Source: Triticum aestivum
Lineage: Eukaryota > Streptophyta > Magnoliopsida > Poales > Poaceae
Length of the DNA: 64,000 nt
Assembly (NCBI RefSeq): GCF_018294505.1
Contig: NC_057814.1
Location: 293,066,604 to 293,130,603, forward strand
Direction of reading: 5' to 3'
The notes beneath the pieces were generated by a model. The model was not told where the DNA came from and searched no databases. It saw only the letters and a program-made list of their open reading frames with translations. A program made the position numbers and the translations under genes. Positions 48,272 through 58,702 of this stretch are shown here, one piece after another (position 1 is the first letter of the stretch; every line of letters starts with the position of its first letter).

Positions 48272-49680
48272 ATGTCATCTTCATCATCGTTTTCTTCATC
48301 GACGGCTCCATCGCCCATGGCGCCCAAGAAAAAGCCCGATGCTGCAACTCACCCGCCCACCTCGAAGGCCCTGCCGCACGCGACCACCGATGCCGCGGGG
48401 ACTATGGGGACACATGAGGTTGTGGACGCCGTGGGGGACGCGGACGGCGCAGGCAGCGGCGTCACCACCTCCCCTGCGGCCGAAACAGGAGCGGGAGACA
48501 CCGGAGAAGGACAACACCAACAGCATCCCAGCGACCACGCTCCGCAAGGTACGGGTAGACAGATCATTCCTTCTGCACCTTCCCGCCCGGCCGAAGGGCA
48601 CAACCGCAGCAGCGGCACTCGTTCTGGGGCGAATCGCAACTCTCCGGCCATTCCCGCCGCGGGCGCGGCCGCAGGGTATGCATCACCCCTGGAGCAAGCT
48701 GACCCAGGCAATGCCCAAAACGGAGCCACTGGTCCCCAAGTGCCACCACCTCATCACCATGCCATCCTGGCGGCTGGCTCACAGCAACTAGAACATGGCG
48801 CAACCACTGCCGGCACCATTAGGAGCCGGGCGACGTTACGATCTTCATCGACATCCATGCCAAGCACCGCTTCGGAGGCCATGGCGCGGGCCCATGTGCT
48901 GTTGAGATTTCCGCTGGCAGCCGATCATATGGATGAGTGGAGAGCCACCATCCAAAGCCTGATTGGTTTTGCCAAAGCGGGAGGATCACAGCGAGCTGGC
49001 CCGCCATGGCCTCCCCAGGCGACGACAATGGCCCATGCTGCTGGCATTGCGGGGCCACTCCTATGGTGCAATCCCCTCCACGGCAGCTAGCGCGGGAGCC
49101 ATGTGACCAAGAGCTCGACGATGTCTCGATCGCTTCATCCGACCCTCGAGTGCGTCAAGGCCAATGGCGAGTCCTGGAGGATAGGCAAAGGGAAGGCGCG
49201 CGCATCACCATGGAGCAACGCCGCGACACCCACCACCAGTCCGACAGGCGCGATGGCCCCGACGTCGACGAGCCCGCACTCACCGAAGGTGGGTACCTGC
49301 CTTTTGAGGCTGGGTGCCCTGCCTTCACCCAAGAGTTGTAGAAAGTTCTTTGTCCATCCACTCGCACGTTGAAGCTAGAGATACCAGAGAAGTATGACGG
49401 GAGATGAACCCGGCAGAGTTCTTGAGCATCTACACCATCGCTGTTTAAGCTGCCGGGGAAGAGATGAGAAGGTGTTCGCCAACTACTTCCCTTTGGCGCT
49501 CAAGCCAAATGTGAGGTCTTGGCTAATGCACCTGCCGGTGAACTCCATTTCGTCCTGGGCTAACCTGTGCCATGAGTTCGTTGGTGCCTTCACGGGCCGC
49601 CATCAAGAACAAGGGTGGCCCAGCGACTTGCAGCTCCTCCCGTAGAAAGAAGGAGAGACCCCACGGAAGTACATGCAAAG
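48272..49680 (+). pseudogene. Element 3 gag N-terminal region
   Basis: From ATG at 48272 (MSSSSSFSSSTAPSPMAPKK) a Ser/Pro/Ala-rich leader runs to a stop at 49090. The frame continues elsewhere (48937-49341, motif LTEGGYLPFEAGCPAFT). The capsid core (NPAEFLSIYTIAV; WANLCHEFVGAFTGRHQ) is scattered over frames with several stops up to 49645. Confidence 0.6.
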
Positions 49681-51248
49681 GTTCAGCCGAGTTCACTGGA
49701 ACATTCTAGACATCCACCCGGCAGTGGTGATAGCTGTATTCATGGCCAACATGAGCAATCATCAGATACGTTCCAAGATGAACGTTCGATTGCCCAAGGC
49801 AGTGAAGGAGCTTTACACTTTGGTGGATAAGTGTGCTCGGGTAGTGGAGGGGAGACGGCTCCCCGGAGAAGAGGATGGCGTCAACATCGACTTAGAAGAT
49901 GATGACAAGGCCACCAGTCAGAAGAAGAACAAGAACAAGAAGCACAACAAGAGGTGCAAGGATAAGGCAGTGATGACAGTTGAAGGATCAGGCATGCCTA
50001 GTACCGGCAAGAAGGCCAAGACCGAGGTCCCCGGCAAGGAAGTTGCCACGTGCACTGATTGCCGGGAGGCTGCGGCTGCCGAGAAGGCTAGGAAAGGTGA
50101 TGGTTCGTACTGCAACATTCATCTGACCAAGGGCCACGATCTCCAGGAGTGTCATCAAGTTGAGCAGCTCGTCAAGAAGCAGAAGGCTGAGTATGAGAAG
50201 AGAGATAAGGAGAAAGGCCAGAATGGCGGTGACGGGAAGGGCCGAGGCAGCGAAGCAAGCCGCCCCGGCAAGGCTCCCCGGAATCAAGGAAAACTTGCCA
50301 AGGGCCATGAGAAAGAGAATTGCAATGATGAGAGTGATGGTGGAGATGAAGAGGAAACCAGCGAGCAGGAATTCCAGAAAGCCACTTACGCCCTGTGCAT
50401 TGATGGGGGTGCATCTTTGCACTCCTCTCACCACCAACTTAAACAGTGGGCACGCGAAGTCAATGTCGTGGAGCCAGCGGCAGATTCTTGGAAGCCGCTC
50501 AAGTGGTCCCGCACGCCCATCATCTTTAACAAGGAGGATCACCCTGACCGCACCACCGCTATAGGGTGCTTGGCGTTGTTGGTCTCACCAACAATCCGCA
50601 ACCTCAAGGTTACAAAGATGCTGGTTGATGGTGGGGCTGGTTTGAATCTTATTTATCCAAAGTTCATCAGCAAACTTCAGATAGCAGAGGAAGAGCTTGA
50701 GGTTACCAGCACATTTCAAGAAGTTAACCCCGGCAGGAGTCGTCCTAAGGGGAAGATCACGTTGCCGGTGACATTCGGGGAGAGTTGAATTACCGGACTG
50801 AGAAGATTGTGTTTGATGTGGTCGACCTCCCCCTGTTGTACAATGGAATCCTTGGTCATCCTGCTCTGGCCAAATTCATGGCGGCATCCCACTATGCCTA
50901 CAACACCTTGAAGATGCTAGGGCCGATGGCGTCATTTCCATTCCGTCGGACAAGAAGGACGCAATCATTTGCGTAGACAAGATGTACAGGGACGCAGTCG
51001 TGGTAGAGGCCGCGGAAGCCAAGATTCCCGCCAACAAAAACAACAAGAAGAAGAGAGATATCAAGGATGCCTACAAGGAATCCAGGAAACGTACCTCTCC
51101 GGAGAGCGTTGGACCCGTTGAAGACATATCGAAGAGTTCCAACAGCAAGAGATCCAAGGCTGTTGCACCCGCTGTGAAAAAGGTCCCGGCACGGCTGGCT
51201 GGCACTGATGGTACCTTCACTATCAGTGCCACCCTCGATGACAAATAG
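49673..51248 (+). pseudogene. Element 3 gag C-terminus and protease
   Basis: The frame 49673-50788 contains the end of the capsid (MQRFSRVHWNILDIHP, MNVRLPKAVKELYTLVDKC) and a lysine-rich linker with a zinc-binding-like segment (CNIHLTKGHDLQECHQV). The aspartic protease follows, with active-site motif MLVDGGAGLNLIYP (DGG, as in element 2). A frameshift near 50788 puts NYRTEKIVFDVVDLP and ILGHPALAKFM in the next frame, and another near 50920 leads to the tail that ends at TAG 51246-51248. This TAG corresponds to the one in element 2. Confidence 0.75.
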
Positions 51249-52561
51249 GAAAGCACGCTCATTGCCTTCCTGCGGGCGAATGTCGATGTGTTTGCCGGCA
51301 AGCATTTGACATCCCCGGTGTTCCCGGGGAGGTAATCGAGCACCACCTTGATGTCTGCCCACATGCTTGACCCGTCAAGCAGAAGGTCCGGAAGCAAGCC
51401 TTTGAGCGGTAGTAGTTCATTGTCGAGGAGATCAAGAAACTTGAGGCAGCTATTCTGGTCAAAGGAGTACTGCATCCAACATGGTTAGCAAATCCAGTGG
51501 TAGTGCGCAAGGCTAACGGGAAATGGAGGCTTTGCATAGATTTGACGGATTTGAACAAGGCATGCCCGAAGGACCCATTTCCCTTGTCGCACATCGACCA
51601 GATTGTGGATTCCACCTCCGAGTGCGGCCTGCTCTCTTTCCTGGATGCATACTCTGGATACCACCAGATCTTTATGTCCAAGGAAGATGAAGAGAAGACA
51701 GCGTTCATCACTCCATGTGGCACGTACTGCTTTGTACGTATGCCCTTCGGATTGAAGAGCGTCGGGTCCACCTTTGCGAGGGCAGTCCAGATTGGTTTTA
51801 AGTCACAGTTGCACAGAAACATTGAAGCTTACATGGGTGATATTGTGGTCAAGACCAAGGACAGATCAACCCTCATTCAGGATTTAGAAGAGACGTTTTG
51901 CTAATTTGCGCAAGATCAACTGGAAGCTGAACCCGGAGAAGTGTGTGTTTGGTGTTCCTTCCGGCAAGCTACTTGGCTTCTTTGTGTCCCATCGTGGGAT
52001 AGAGGCCAACCCCGACAAGATCAAGGCTATCGAGCAGATTCAAGCACCCAAGACAGTTAAGGATGTGAGGCGTTTGACTGGATGTGTTGTCGTGCTTAGC
52101 AGGTTCATTTCCAAGTCTGCTGAGTGCACCTTGCCGTTCTTCAAGATCTTGAAGAAGGCAGGACCAGCGGAGTGGACCCAGAGGCAGATGCTACACTGCA
52201 AGATTTGAAGGCCTATCTTTCCTCTAGGCCCACTTTGGTCGTTCCCAAACCACAATAGTCATTGCTGCTATACTTAGCGGCAACTAATCAAGTGGTTAGT
52301 GCAGCGTTGGTGGCGCAGCGGGAAGTGGATGAAGTGGCATCCACAGCGAGTGTCCCCTCCGGAGATGAAAATGAGCACACCCTGACAAGGCCAGATGCAG
52401 ATCAAGACAGAGAAGAGCAAAGCAGCGGAGGCAGCCCCAAGGTCGCGCTAAGGAAGAAAGTGGTACATCGCCCAGTGTACTTTGTCAGCTCCATGTTGCA
52501 GGGGTCTAGGTCAAGGTACTCTGGTGTGCAGAAGTTAATTTTTTGCCTTGTCATGGCCTGA
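51249..52561 (+). pseudogene. Element 3 reverse transcriptase (catalytic motif lost)
   Basis: Just after the TAG the frame reads ESTLIAFLRANVDVFA and then shifts. RT motifs follow at 51497-51904: VRKANGKWRLCIDLTDLN, LSFLDAYSGYHQI, MPFGLKSVGSTFA. The catalytic box reads YMGD (51830-51841) where active Gypsy RTs have YVDD or YMDD, so one of the two catalytic Asp residues is replaced by Gly. Thumb and connection parts continue in other frames (51906-52208, 52262-52561). Several stops occur. The enzyme is inactive both by frame and by active site. Confidence 0.85.
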
Positions 52562-53199
52562 AGGAAACCGCGCCACTACTTCCAAGCCCACGAGATCATG
52601 ATCGTCACCCGCTTTCCTTTGCAACGGATACTCCGAACCCTGAGGCTACCGGCAGGATAGTGGAGTGGTATTTGGAGTTATCTAGCTTTGGTTTGAAGTT
52701 TGAGAGTATATCAACTATTCGGAGCAGAGCATTGGCAGAGTTTCTTGCAGAATGGACACCAACTCCTGACAAAGAAGTGTTGGAGACAGTTATCCCCGGC
52801 AAGGAAGCGCCCCAAGAATGGATTATGTATTTCGATGGTGCCTTCTCCCTACAAGGTGCAGGGGCTGGCGTTCTTCTCGTTTCTCCCACTGGGGAACACC
52901 TAAAGTACATCCTCCAGATGCATTTTCCCCGGGAGAGGGCTACCAACAATACAGCAGAGTATGAAGGACTCCTTGTCGGGATCAGGATTGCCATAGAACT
53001 GGGGATCAAGAAGTTGATCATCTGCGGAGACTCACAGCTTGTGGTGAGACAAGTGAACAAGGATTACCAAAGTCCATTGATGGAGGCATACCTTGAGGAA
53101 GTGAGAAAATTGGAGGAGCGCTTTGACGGATTGCAAGCAGAGCATGTACCCCGTGCGGAAAACAGCATTGCTGATCATGTGTCAAAGTGCGCTGCGTAA
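52543..53199 (+). pseudogene. Element 3 RNase H (Tat-type second domain)
   Basis: The open frame includes the end of the first RNase H/connection (EATGRIVEWYLELSSFGL) and a complete-looking second RNase H: D in MYFDGAFSLQGAGAG, E in NNTAEYEGLLVG, D in ICGDSQLVVRQV, and HVPRAENSIADHVS. The double RNase H is a hallmark of the Tat lineage. The domain itself shows no stop. It is separated from RT and integrase by frame changes. Confidence 0.8.
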
Positions 53200-53265
53200 A
53201 AACTCAATAAGGAACCAGGGACTTTTGTTCTCTATCTGACTCAGCGCTCCGTATCCCCGGCAACA

Positions 53266-54711
53266 ATGGCCCGGAAGAGGAGGAAACTGGACTCCGGCAA
53301 GCCTCACCCGGTAGAACCTCTCGAGGCTCCTGCCAGAGAGCTTGGCGGGAACAACTCCCCTTCGATCGCTGAGTTTCCCTCTCCCGCCAGACTACTGGTC
53401 CTCGCGGTCGAGGGCTGCGATCCCAGGAAGAAGGAGGTGCCGTTAGTCCTCGTTGCCGAGCCTCAGGCTCCAACTTGGGCATGGCACATAGTCCATTTCC
53501 TCCAAACTGGAGAACTTCCCGAAGAGCAAGAAGAAGCTGAAAGAGTAGCCCGGAGGGCCAATATGTATCAATTCTTGGATGACACGTTGTACAGAAGGAG
53601 GCCCAACGGTGTGAATTTGAAGTGCATTTACCGGGAAGAAGGAAAGTAACTACTGGCAGAGATACACAAAGGCATGTGCGGCTCATACATTGGATTGAGG
53701 GCTCTGGTTGGAAAAGCTTTCCGGAAAGGATTTTACAAGCCCACAGCCCTCCAAGATGCAGTTGAGTTAGTCACCAAATGTGAAGCCTGCCAGTTCCATT
53801 CCAAGAATATCTATCTGCCTGTCCAAGCTCTTCAGAAAATCCCTTTATCATGGCCGTTTTTGGTCTGGGGGCTCGACATCTTGGGCCCTTTCCCCCATGC
53901 TACCGGGGGCTTTGAATTCTTGTTCGTTGCAATCGACAAGTTTACAAAGTGGCCGGAAGTAGAGCCCATGAGAAAGGTGACTGCTCAGTCAGCTATCAAG
54001 TTCTTGGAAGGATTGGTGTGCCACTTCGGAGTCCCTGCCCGGACCATCACTGACAATGGCACCCAATTCACGAGCCACGCCTTCATGCAATACATTCATG
54101 ACCTCGGAAGAAAAATCTCATTTGCCTCTGTCGCTCATCCAATGAGCAACGGGCAAGCTGAGAGGGCGAACGCAGAAGTGTTGCGAGGACTCAAGATGAG
54201 AACATTTGATAAGATGTAGAAGTGTGGAGGGCGATGAATCGATGAGCTACCGGTGGTTCTTTGCTCCCTCAGAACGACCCCGAATCAAGCTACCGGGAAG
54301 ACTCCCTTCTCCCTAGTCAATGGGGCAGAAGCAGTTATCCCCACGGAACTCATTTACGAGTCACCTCGAGTACTTGCCTATGATGAAGTAGCGCACGAAC
54401 AGCACCGGCATGACGACGCTGTGCTACTCGAGGAGAACCATCTCTGGGCTGCTACGCGTGCTGCATGCTACCAGCAAGCCCAGCGTCGCTATCACAGCCG
54501 TAGGGTTCATGCCCGGAGTTTTGAGGAAGGCGACCTTGTCCTTAGGTGCTTTCGGTCCGCCAAGGGTACAAACAAGTTGACGCCAAAGTGGGAAGGCCCT
54601 TACCGCATAGTACGAGTCACCAGACCTGGCGCAATCCGTCTAGAGACCGGAGTTGGCATTAAATTGCAAAACTCATGGAACATTGAGCATCTCCGCAAGT
54701 TCTACCCATAA
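53266..54711 (+). pseudogene. Element 3 integrase
   Basis: A linker (53266-53649) ends in TAA. The zinc finger and core follow at 53674-54219 (KCEACQFH; GLDILGPF; ITDNGTQF; NGQAERANAE: the three DDE residues are present). A stop at 54217-54219 and a short gap follow. The C-terminal domain runs at 54253-54711 (FSLVNGAEAVIPTEL, FEEGDLVLRCF, WEGPYRIVR, WNIEHLRKFYP). The catalytic residues survive, but the protein is in three pieces. Confidence 0.85.
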
Positions 54712-55077
54712 GGCGCGGCTATCGGGCCCTTCCCAGCAGCTACCCTTTTGTACATGCCTTGCCTCCGTTGCATGTAACCCCTTGTACAAAGCTAGGCGCA
54801 GACCCTACGCAACCGAGAAATAAATGAAGCATTGGGGGCCCCAGACAAAATGCATGCATGCATATGCATATCATGAGCATTGCACGTTCATGCAGATAAG
54901 ATCGCATGTGGCATCATTTTCATCTTCATAAAACTACAAGCTCCTACCGTGGACTTGGTCCCAAAGAGGAGAAGAGAAGACGAGGCCACATTGCGATCCC
55001 CGGCAAGACAAACAGATAAGCTCTATCTCTTATCCATATGTGTTCTGTAAGTAAGACATGTGCATTCTTGCGTTCTT
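54712..55077. other. Element 3 3' UTR and junction to Copia DNA
   Basis: The stretch contains a small (ATGC)n run near 54850-54870 and no gene. The element 3 signature CCCCGGCAAG is last seen near 55000. Copia integrase sequence is recognisable from 55081. The 11-mer TGCGTTCTTGA occurs on both sides of the junction (about 55070 and 55096). Confidence 0.55.
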
Positions 55078-56569
55078 GAAAGGTATCCACATTTGCGTTC
55101 TTGAACTCCGTTCCGTTGTCGCTCCAAACCTTCTTGATCTTTACGTCAAATTGATTTTGGGCCTTTCTATCGAAGTTTTTGAAGATCTTTTGGACCTGCG
55201 ATTTGTCATCAAGAAAGAACACCCACGTAAATCTTGAAAAATCATCAACTATGACTAGGCCAAATGAGTTACCACCGAGACTCTTATAGGCATTTGGACC
55301 AAAGAGATCCATGTGAAGTAGCTCGAGTGGTCTTCTCGTGGTCATGATGTTCTTGGCGCGATGACTTCCTCCAACTTGTTTCCCTGCCTGATAAGCACTA
55401 CAAAGTCTATCCTTGTCAAATATGACATCTTTTATTCCAAGGATATGATCACCTTTAATGAGCTTATCAAGATTTCGCATGCCCACATGACGTAGTCTTC
55501 TATGCCACAACCAGCCTTTCGAAGATTTAGCAATTAAGCAAGTTCTAGATTGAGCCTTTTTAGTGAAATAAACAATGTAAAGATCACCTCTACGTATACC
55601 GGTAAAGACCATTTTACGATTGTCTCTATGAAACACTTGGCAATCTACCTCAATAAATAGGACATTGAAACCGAAATCAGCAAGTCTAGATACTGAAAGT
55701 AAATTGTACCCAAGAGATTCAACGAGCATGACATTTTGTATGGAGCTATCATGTGAGATGGCCACCTTACCTAGGCCAACCACCTTACCCTTCGAGTTAT
55801 CACCAAAAGTGACATACTTTCGAGGGCCGTCGTTTTCAACAAGCTCACGGAACATATCTTTATCTCCGGTCATATGATCAGTACATCCACTATCAAGGAC
55901 CCATTCCTTTCCTCCAGCCATGTAGCCGCGAAGATTTGCCATAAGACCAAAGTGTCTCATTGCATCATCAAGATCATAGTCACTATCATCATCCTCATCA
56001 TAGTATCCATGTTCAACATCATCTTGTGACTGATCAACTCCTAGAGAGGGTAATTCATTAGATAAATGATCATTGCTATGGTTATCTTTATGAATTCTAA
56101 TAGCTTCGGAGATGATATTGCTAATGATTACAACATCTCCTTTGGCACGCGTGAGATTTGTAAGCTCAAATAGACAATCACCAAAGCTAGGATCACTAGA
56201 ATTCATCTTACTCAAGGCAATAGACTTATGGAGAATTTCGTCTAAATTTTTCAAGGAATAATTTGGAAATTGTTCCTCAAGAAATCTCCACATAGTATAG
56301 GTACAATCAAGAGTAGGCAAACTAGCAATCAAATTTTTGGGTAATCCTCTAATGATAAGATTGATAGTTCTAAGATTGCGAATCATGTCAAGATCCTCTT
56401 CGGGTGTAGGATGCAAAGGATCAATATGAGGTGCACAAGGACTAGTAATGTACTTGTTCAAATGATATTCATTGAAAATCTCAAGCATTTCATTTTTCCA
56501 CTCATAGAAGAACTCTCCATCAAGAATAGGCACTCTACGTCTAGGACTCCCCAAAGTAGACACGTCCAT
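55078..56569 (-). pseudogene. Copy A: Copia gag-protease-integrase, 3' truncated
   Basis: Gag starts at ATG 56569 (MDVSTLGSPRRRVPILDG); the upstream in-frame codons to 56623 lie in the PBS region. Gag shows the Copia gag core (LEEQFPNYSLKNLDEILHKS). No CCHC zinc knuckle is visible. Protease follows with WVLDSGCTDHMTGD. The integrase zinc region (LWHRRLRHVG, CSAYQAGKQ) has Tyr in place of the usual last Cys. The first two catalytic Asp are present (LLHMDLFGP, WSDNGTEF), and homology ends at about 55080. Unlike copy B, the shared part of copy A has no stop codon. The frame runs on to 54944 in unrelated sequence. Confidence 0.85.
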
Positions 56570-56610
56570 CTTCCTCCAAAGGTGTTTAAACCAAGGCAGT
56601 GGAAACCAAT

Positions 56611-56622
56611 GCTCTGATACCA
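56611..56622 (-). promoter_or_regulatory. Copy A primer-binding site (tRNA-Met)
   Basis: The minus strand reads TGGTATCAGAGC, the complement of the initiator tRNA-Met 3' end used by nearly all plant Copia elements. It begins two bases after the LTR end at 56625. Confidence 0.9.
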
Positions 56623-56671
56623 ATTGAAAGGATCGAGAAGAGGTGTCTAGGGGGGGTGAATAGACTCAAAC

Positions 56672-56995
56672 CAAGACGGCCAGGGCGCGCGCGGAGCACC
56701 GTACTCCACCTCAACGGGCAGGAGGGTGCCCCTCTCTTCAGCGTCAACCCCGGTCCCGCCGGAACGAGCAGTGCTGGGATTACCAACGATCCCGAGCCCT
56801 ACGTCCTGGACGGGCGGCGGAAACCCCAAGAACTCGGGCGTCAGGCTGACGAGCTGCGGCTGGTCGTAGCGAAATCCAGTGCTCCCCACTAGGCGACCAG
56901 CCTGGGTGAAGGCGACAAGCATCCAACCATAATGGGAAAGCTTGATATCTCCTGCACTACGAGCAGCTCGCCCGCCGCATCTCCTTGGGGCCCGG
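56672..56995 (-). other. GC-rich insert between duplicated LTR termini
   Basis: A 324-bp GC-rich segment is bracketed by two near-identical copies of the LTR's last ~46 bp (56625-56671 and 56996-57043). On the minus strand one frame is open throughout (contains SHYGWMLVAFTQAGRLVG and QPQLVSLTPEFLGFPPPV). The base composition differs from the AT-rich LTR. It looks like a captured gene or mRNA fragment, but I do not recognise the protein. Confidence 0.6.
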
Positions 56996-57861
56996 TGAAA
57001 GGATCGAGAAGAGGTGTCCAGAGGGGGGGTGAACAGACTCAAATTAAGAAAAGTTGCAGTTTTTAATTTCTCCTAAGTTGATGTGGAGTTTTAGCACAAT
57101 TTTAAATATTCACAATACATATCAAGCAAGCATGCAAGCATACAAGAGTATATGAGCAGCGAAAAGTAAAGCATGCAAGTTGCAAGAATGTAAAGAGAAG
57201 GGATTGGAGTGTGCAAACGCAATTTGGAGACACGGAGATTTTTTATCCGTGGTTCCGATAGGTGGTGCTATCATACATCCACGTTGATGGAGACTTCAAC
57301 CCAAGAAAGGTAACGGTTGCGCGAGTCCAAGGAGGGCTCCACCCACGAAGGGTCCACGAAGAAGCAACCTTGTCTATTCCACCATGGCCGTCGCCCATGA
57401 AGGACTTGCCTCACTAGGGTAGATCTTCACGAAGTAGGCGATCTCCTTGCCCTTACAAACCCCTTGGTTCAACTCCACAATCTTGTCGGAGGCTCCCAAG
57501 TGACACCTAGCCAATCTAGGAGACACCACTCTCCAAGAAGTAACAAATGGTGTGTTGATGATGAACTCCTTGCTCTTGTGCTTCAAATGATAGTCTCCCC
57601 AACACTCAACTCTCTCTCTCATAGGATTGGATTTGGTAGAAAGAATATTTGAGTGGAAAGCAACTTGGGGAAGGCTAGAGATCAAGATTTATGTGGTTGG
57701 AATGGAATATCTTGACCTCAACACAAGTGTAGGTGGTTCTCTCTCAAAAAATATGTATTGGAAGTGTAGGCATGTTCTGATGGCTCTCTCCACGAATGAA
57801 GAGTGGGTGGAGGGGTATATATAGCCTCCACACAAAATCTAACCGTTACACACAAATCACC

Positions 57862-58330
57862 AAACTCGGTGGGACCGATTCAAGGAACTCGGTCAGACCG
57901 ATTTGGTTCATAACGTGACCGTTAGGTGTTTCGGTGGGACCGAATGGATCAACTCGGTGGGACCGATTTCGTTAGGGTTAGGCATAACGTAATCTCGGTG
58001 AGACCGATTACACAAACTCGGTGAGACCGATTTTGGTAATAGACTAACAGAGAGTTGGTCAGGCAAACTCGGTGGGACCGATTCGCTCATCTCGGTTAGA
58101 CCGAAACGTTACGAAGGGGTGACAGAGAGTTTGCATTGCAATCTCGGTGCGACCGATTGCAAATTTCGATGAGACCAAAATTATTGCAATAGGCAACAGA
58201 GAGTTTGCAATCCCATCTCGGTGAGACCGAGATCCCTATCGGTGAGACCGATTTGATCAGGGTTTCTGGCAGTGGCTATGTCAACTGAACTCGGTGGCGC
58301 CGGATATGAAATTTCGGTGGGGTCGAGTTG
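57862..58330. repeat. LTR minisatellite of CGGTnnnACCG dyads
   Basis: Fourteen copies of CTCGGTGRGACCGATT or close variants occur at irregular 20-55 bp spacing. Most contain the interrupted palindrome CGGT-NNN-ACCG. A few further copies occur in the 3' UTR of copy B (near 59690-59780). Confidence 0.85.
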
Positions 58331-58685
58331 GACTTTTGGGTTTGGCACATATGTGGATGTGAGAAAGTGGTTGAGTGCTTTGGAGCATATCACTAAGCAC
58401 TTTGAGCAAGCAAGCCATTAAGCAACACCTCATCCCCTCTTAATAGTATTGGCTTTCCTATGGACTCAATGTGATGTTGGATCACTAAAATAGAAAATGT
58501 AGAGTCCTGAACTTTGAGCTTGAGCCAATCCTTTGTCTTTATCACTTTGAAGGGGTTCCACATCCTCTTGTCCATGCCACTCCATTGTTGAACTTATCTA
58601 GAACATACTAGATAGAAAGATTAGTCCAACAAGAGATATGTTGACATTAATTACCAAAACCACCCAGGGAGCACTTGTGCTTTCA

Positions 58686-58702
58686 ATCTCCCTCTTTTTG
58701 GT
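58686..58702 (-). other. Copy B polypurine tract
   Basis: The minus strand reads ACCAAAAAGAGGGAGAT immediately before the LTR start, which is the usual Copia plus-strand primer site. Confidence 0.8.

Larger units (their letters stand above)
47302..55077 (+). mobile_element. Element 3: Tat-lineage Gypsy retrotransposon, 3' LTR missing
   Basis: The 5' LTR (47302-48215), PBS, gag, protease, RT, RNase H and integrase lie in Gypsy order on the plus strand. The polyprotein is related to element 2 but clearly a different family (the signature CCCCGGCAAG recurs in its DNA). After the integrase stop at 54711 there are about 350 bp of 3' UTR and no copy of the LTR start. The sequence joins Copia DNA at about 55020-55078. 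It is inserted in the 3' LTR of element 1 and is badly decayed. Confidence 0.8.
56625..58685 (-). repeat. Central Copia LTR
   Basis: On the minus strand it starts TGAAAGCACAAGTGC at 58685, right after the polypurine tract, and ends CTCGATCCTTTCA at 56625, next to the PBS. It holds the CGGTnnnACCG minisatellite and a 324-bp insert near its 3' end. Without the insert and one terminal duplicate it would be about 1.7 kb. Confidence 0.8.

Noticed and set aside
57862..58330. CRISPR-like array
   Set aside because: Repeats are short, irregularly spaced and variable, inside a plant Copia LTR. There are no cas genes and the organism is a eukaryote.
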